DNA from: an uncultured Oscillospiraceae bacterium
Lineage (GTDB): Bacteria > Bacillota > Clostridia > Oscillospirales > Oscillospiraceae
Reading direction: 5' to 3'
Assembly (NCBI GenBank): GCA_944385455.1
Contig: CALWXI010000201.1
Location: forward strand, 1-5,245
Length of the DNA stretch: 5,245 nucleotides
Positions 5,060 through 5,245 of this stretch are shown here, in pieces. Each line of letters opens with the position of its first letter. The stretch's first letter is position 1. Below the pieces are notes generated by a model. The model ran no database searches. It was not told where the DNA came from and worked only from the letters and a program-made list of their open reading frames with translations. A program made the translations under genes and the position numbers.

Positions 5060-5088
5060 TTGCTTTTTGAAGGGTTCCCTGTTAAAAT
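5060..5088 (+). promoter_or_regulatory. Putative sigma-A promoter of rpsT
   Basis: TTGCTT (5060-5065), a 17-base spacer, then TAAAAT (5083-5088). An A-rich tract just upstream (5050-5056) could act as an UP element, as is common for ribosomal protein genes. Transcription would start near 5095, giving a leader of about 50 nt. The -35 box is 8 bases from the divergent gpr -35 candidate. Confidence 0.6.
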
Positions 5089-5097
5089 ATCATTCTG

Positions 5098-5119
5098 CAC
5101 GGTGGGATTTCCGCCAGTG
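5098..5119 (+). other. Small hairpin at the start of the rpsT leader
   Basis: CACGGTGG (5098-5105) pairs with CCGCC (5111-5115) and GTG (5117-5119), with one G-T pair, one bulged A and a 5-base loop. It would sit at the very 5' end of the rpsT mRNA, where it could stabilise the transcript or take part in autoregulation. No known leader family is recognised. Confidence 0.35.
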
Positions 5120-5130
5120 TGAATTTGCCG

Positions 5131-5139
5131 AAGGAGGTG
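5131..5139 (+). promoter_or_regulatory. Near-perfect ribosome binding site before a TTG start
   Basis: AAGGAGGTG matches the 16S rRNA 3' end over nine bases. Its GGAGG core (5133-5137) is 8 bases before the TTG at 5146. This strong site offsets the weak start codon and identifies it. Confidence 0.85.
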
Positions 5140-5145
5140 TTTGGT

Positions 5146-5245
5146 TTGCCGAATATCAAGTCTGCCAAGAAGCGCGTTCTGATCGCTGAAATGAGAAACG
5201 CACGCAATAGGGCCGCGAAGTCCGAGCTGAAGACCGCCATCAAGA
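5146..5245 (+). CDS. rpsT: 30S ribosomal protein S20, N-terminal part (cut by window edge)
   Basis: S20 is a small helical protein that binds 16S rRNA early in assembly of the 30S subunit. The visible 33 codons read (M)PNIKSAKKRVLIAEMRNARNRAAKSELKTAIK, the classic S20 opening: PNIKSAKKRV, a basic N-x-R-N segment, and the start of the second helix (KSELKTAIK). The rest, about 55 residues in most bacteria, lies beyond the window. Initiation is at TTG (5146-5148); no ATG in frame could give the conserved PNIKSAKKR start. E. coli rpsT also starts with UUG, where the codon takes part in autoregulation. The gene is divergent from gpr, as in Bacillus. Confidence 0.96.
   Translation, partial: MPNIKSAKKRVLIAEMRNARNRAAKSELKTAIK

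Overview
The window looks like chromosomal DNA of a GC-rich, endospore-forming member of the Clostridia; an Oscillospiraceae-type gut bacterium is my best guess. The evidence is a recognisable germination protease gene (gpr), strong AAGGAGG-type ribosome binding sites, and GC-rich coding sequence with AT-rich, sigma-A-like promoters. I see no phage, plasmid, insertion sequence, CRISPR or tRNA/rRNA signal. All six genes fall into known families, so I do not claim a new multi-gene system. The less ordinary material is in the intergenic regions and gene ends.

Layout from left to right. (1) 1-449, minus strand: the first 149 residues of methionyl-tRNA synthetase (metG), cut by the window edge, with a good promoter at 518-546. 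(2) 450-843: a 394-bp divergent spacer without a gene. It holds the metG promoter, a cluster of strong inverted repeats (551-692), and the putative promoter and a dyad operator of the next gene. (3) 844-1773, plus: a LysR-type regulator of unknown target, closed by a strong hairpin terminator (1780-1827). (4) 1827-3194, minus: a MATE-family multidrug/cation antiporter converging on the regulator. (5) 3195-3318: a compact divergent promoter region. (6) 3319-4071, plus: exodeoxyribonuclease III / AP endonuclease. (7) 4064-4960, minus: gpr, whose stop codon overlaps the 3' end of the nuclease gene inside a perfect palindrome. (8) 4961-5145: back-to-back promoters for gpr and rpsT, with an inverted repeat that could mask the gpr start. 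(9) 5146-5245, plus: the first 33 codons of ribosomal protein S20 (rpsT), using a TTG start.

How they fit together. metG and rpsT are translation housekeeping genes. gpr and the AP endonuclease both concern spore DNA: GPR degrades the small acid-soluble proteins that coat it, and the endonuclease repairs abasic sites. In Bacillus both activities matter at germination and outgrowth. The divergent rpsT/gpr pair is the Bacillus arrangement, but the gene that follows gpr there (spoIIP) is absent here and the convergent nuclease gene takes its place. The LysR regulator and the MATE transporter are neighbours in convergent orientation with separate promoters, so a regulatory link is possible but not shown.
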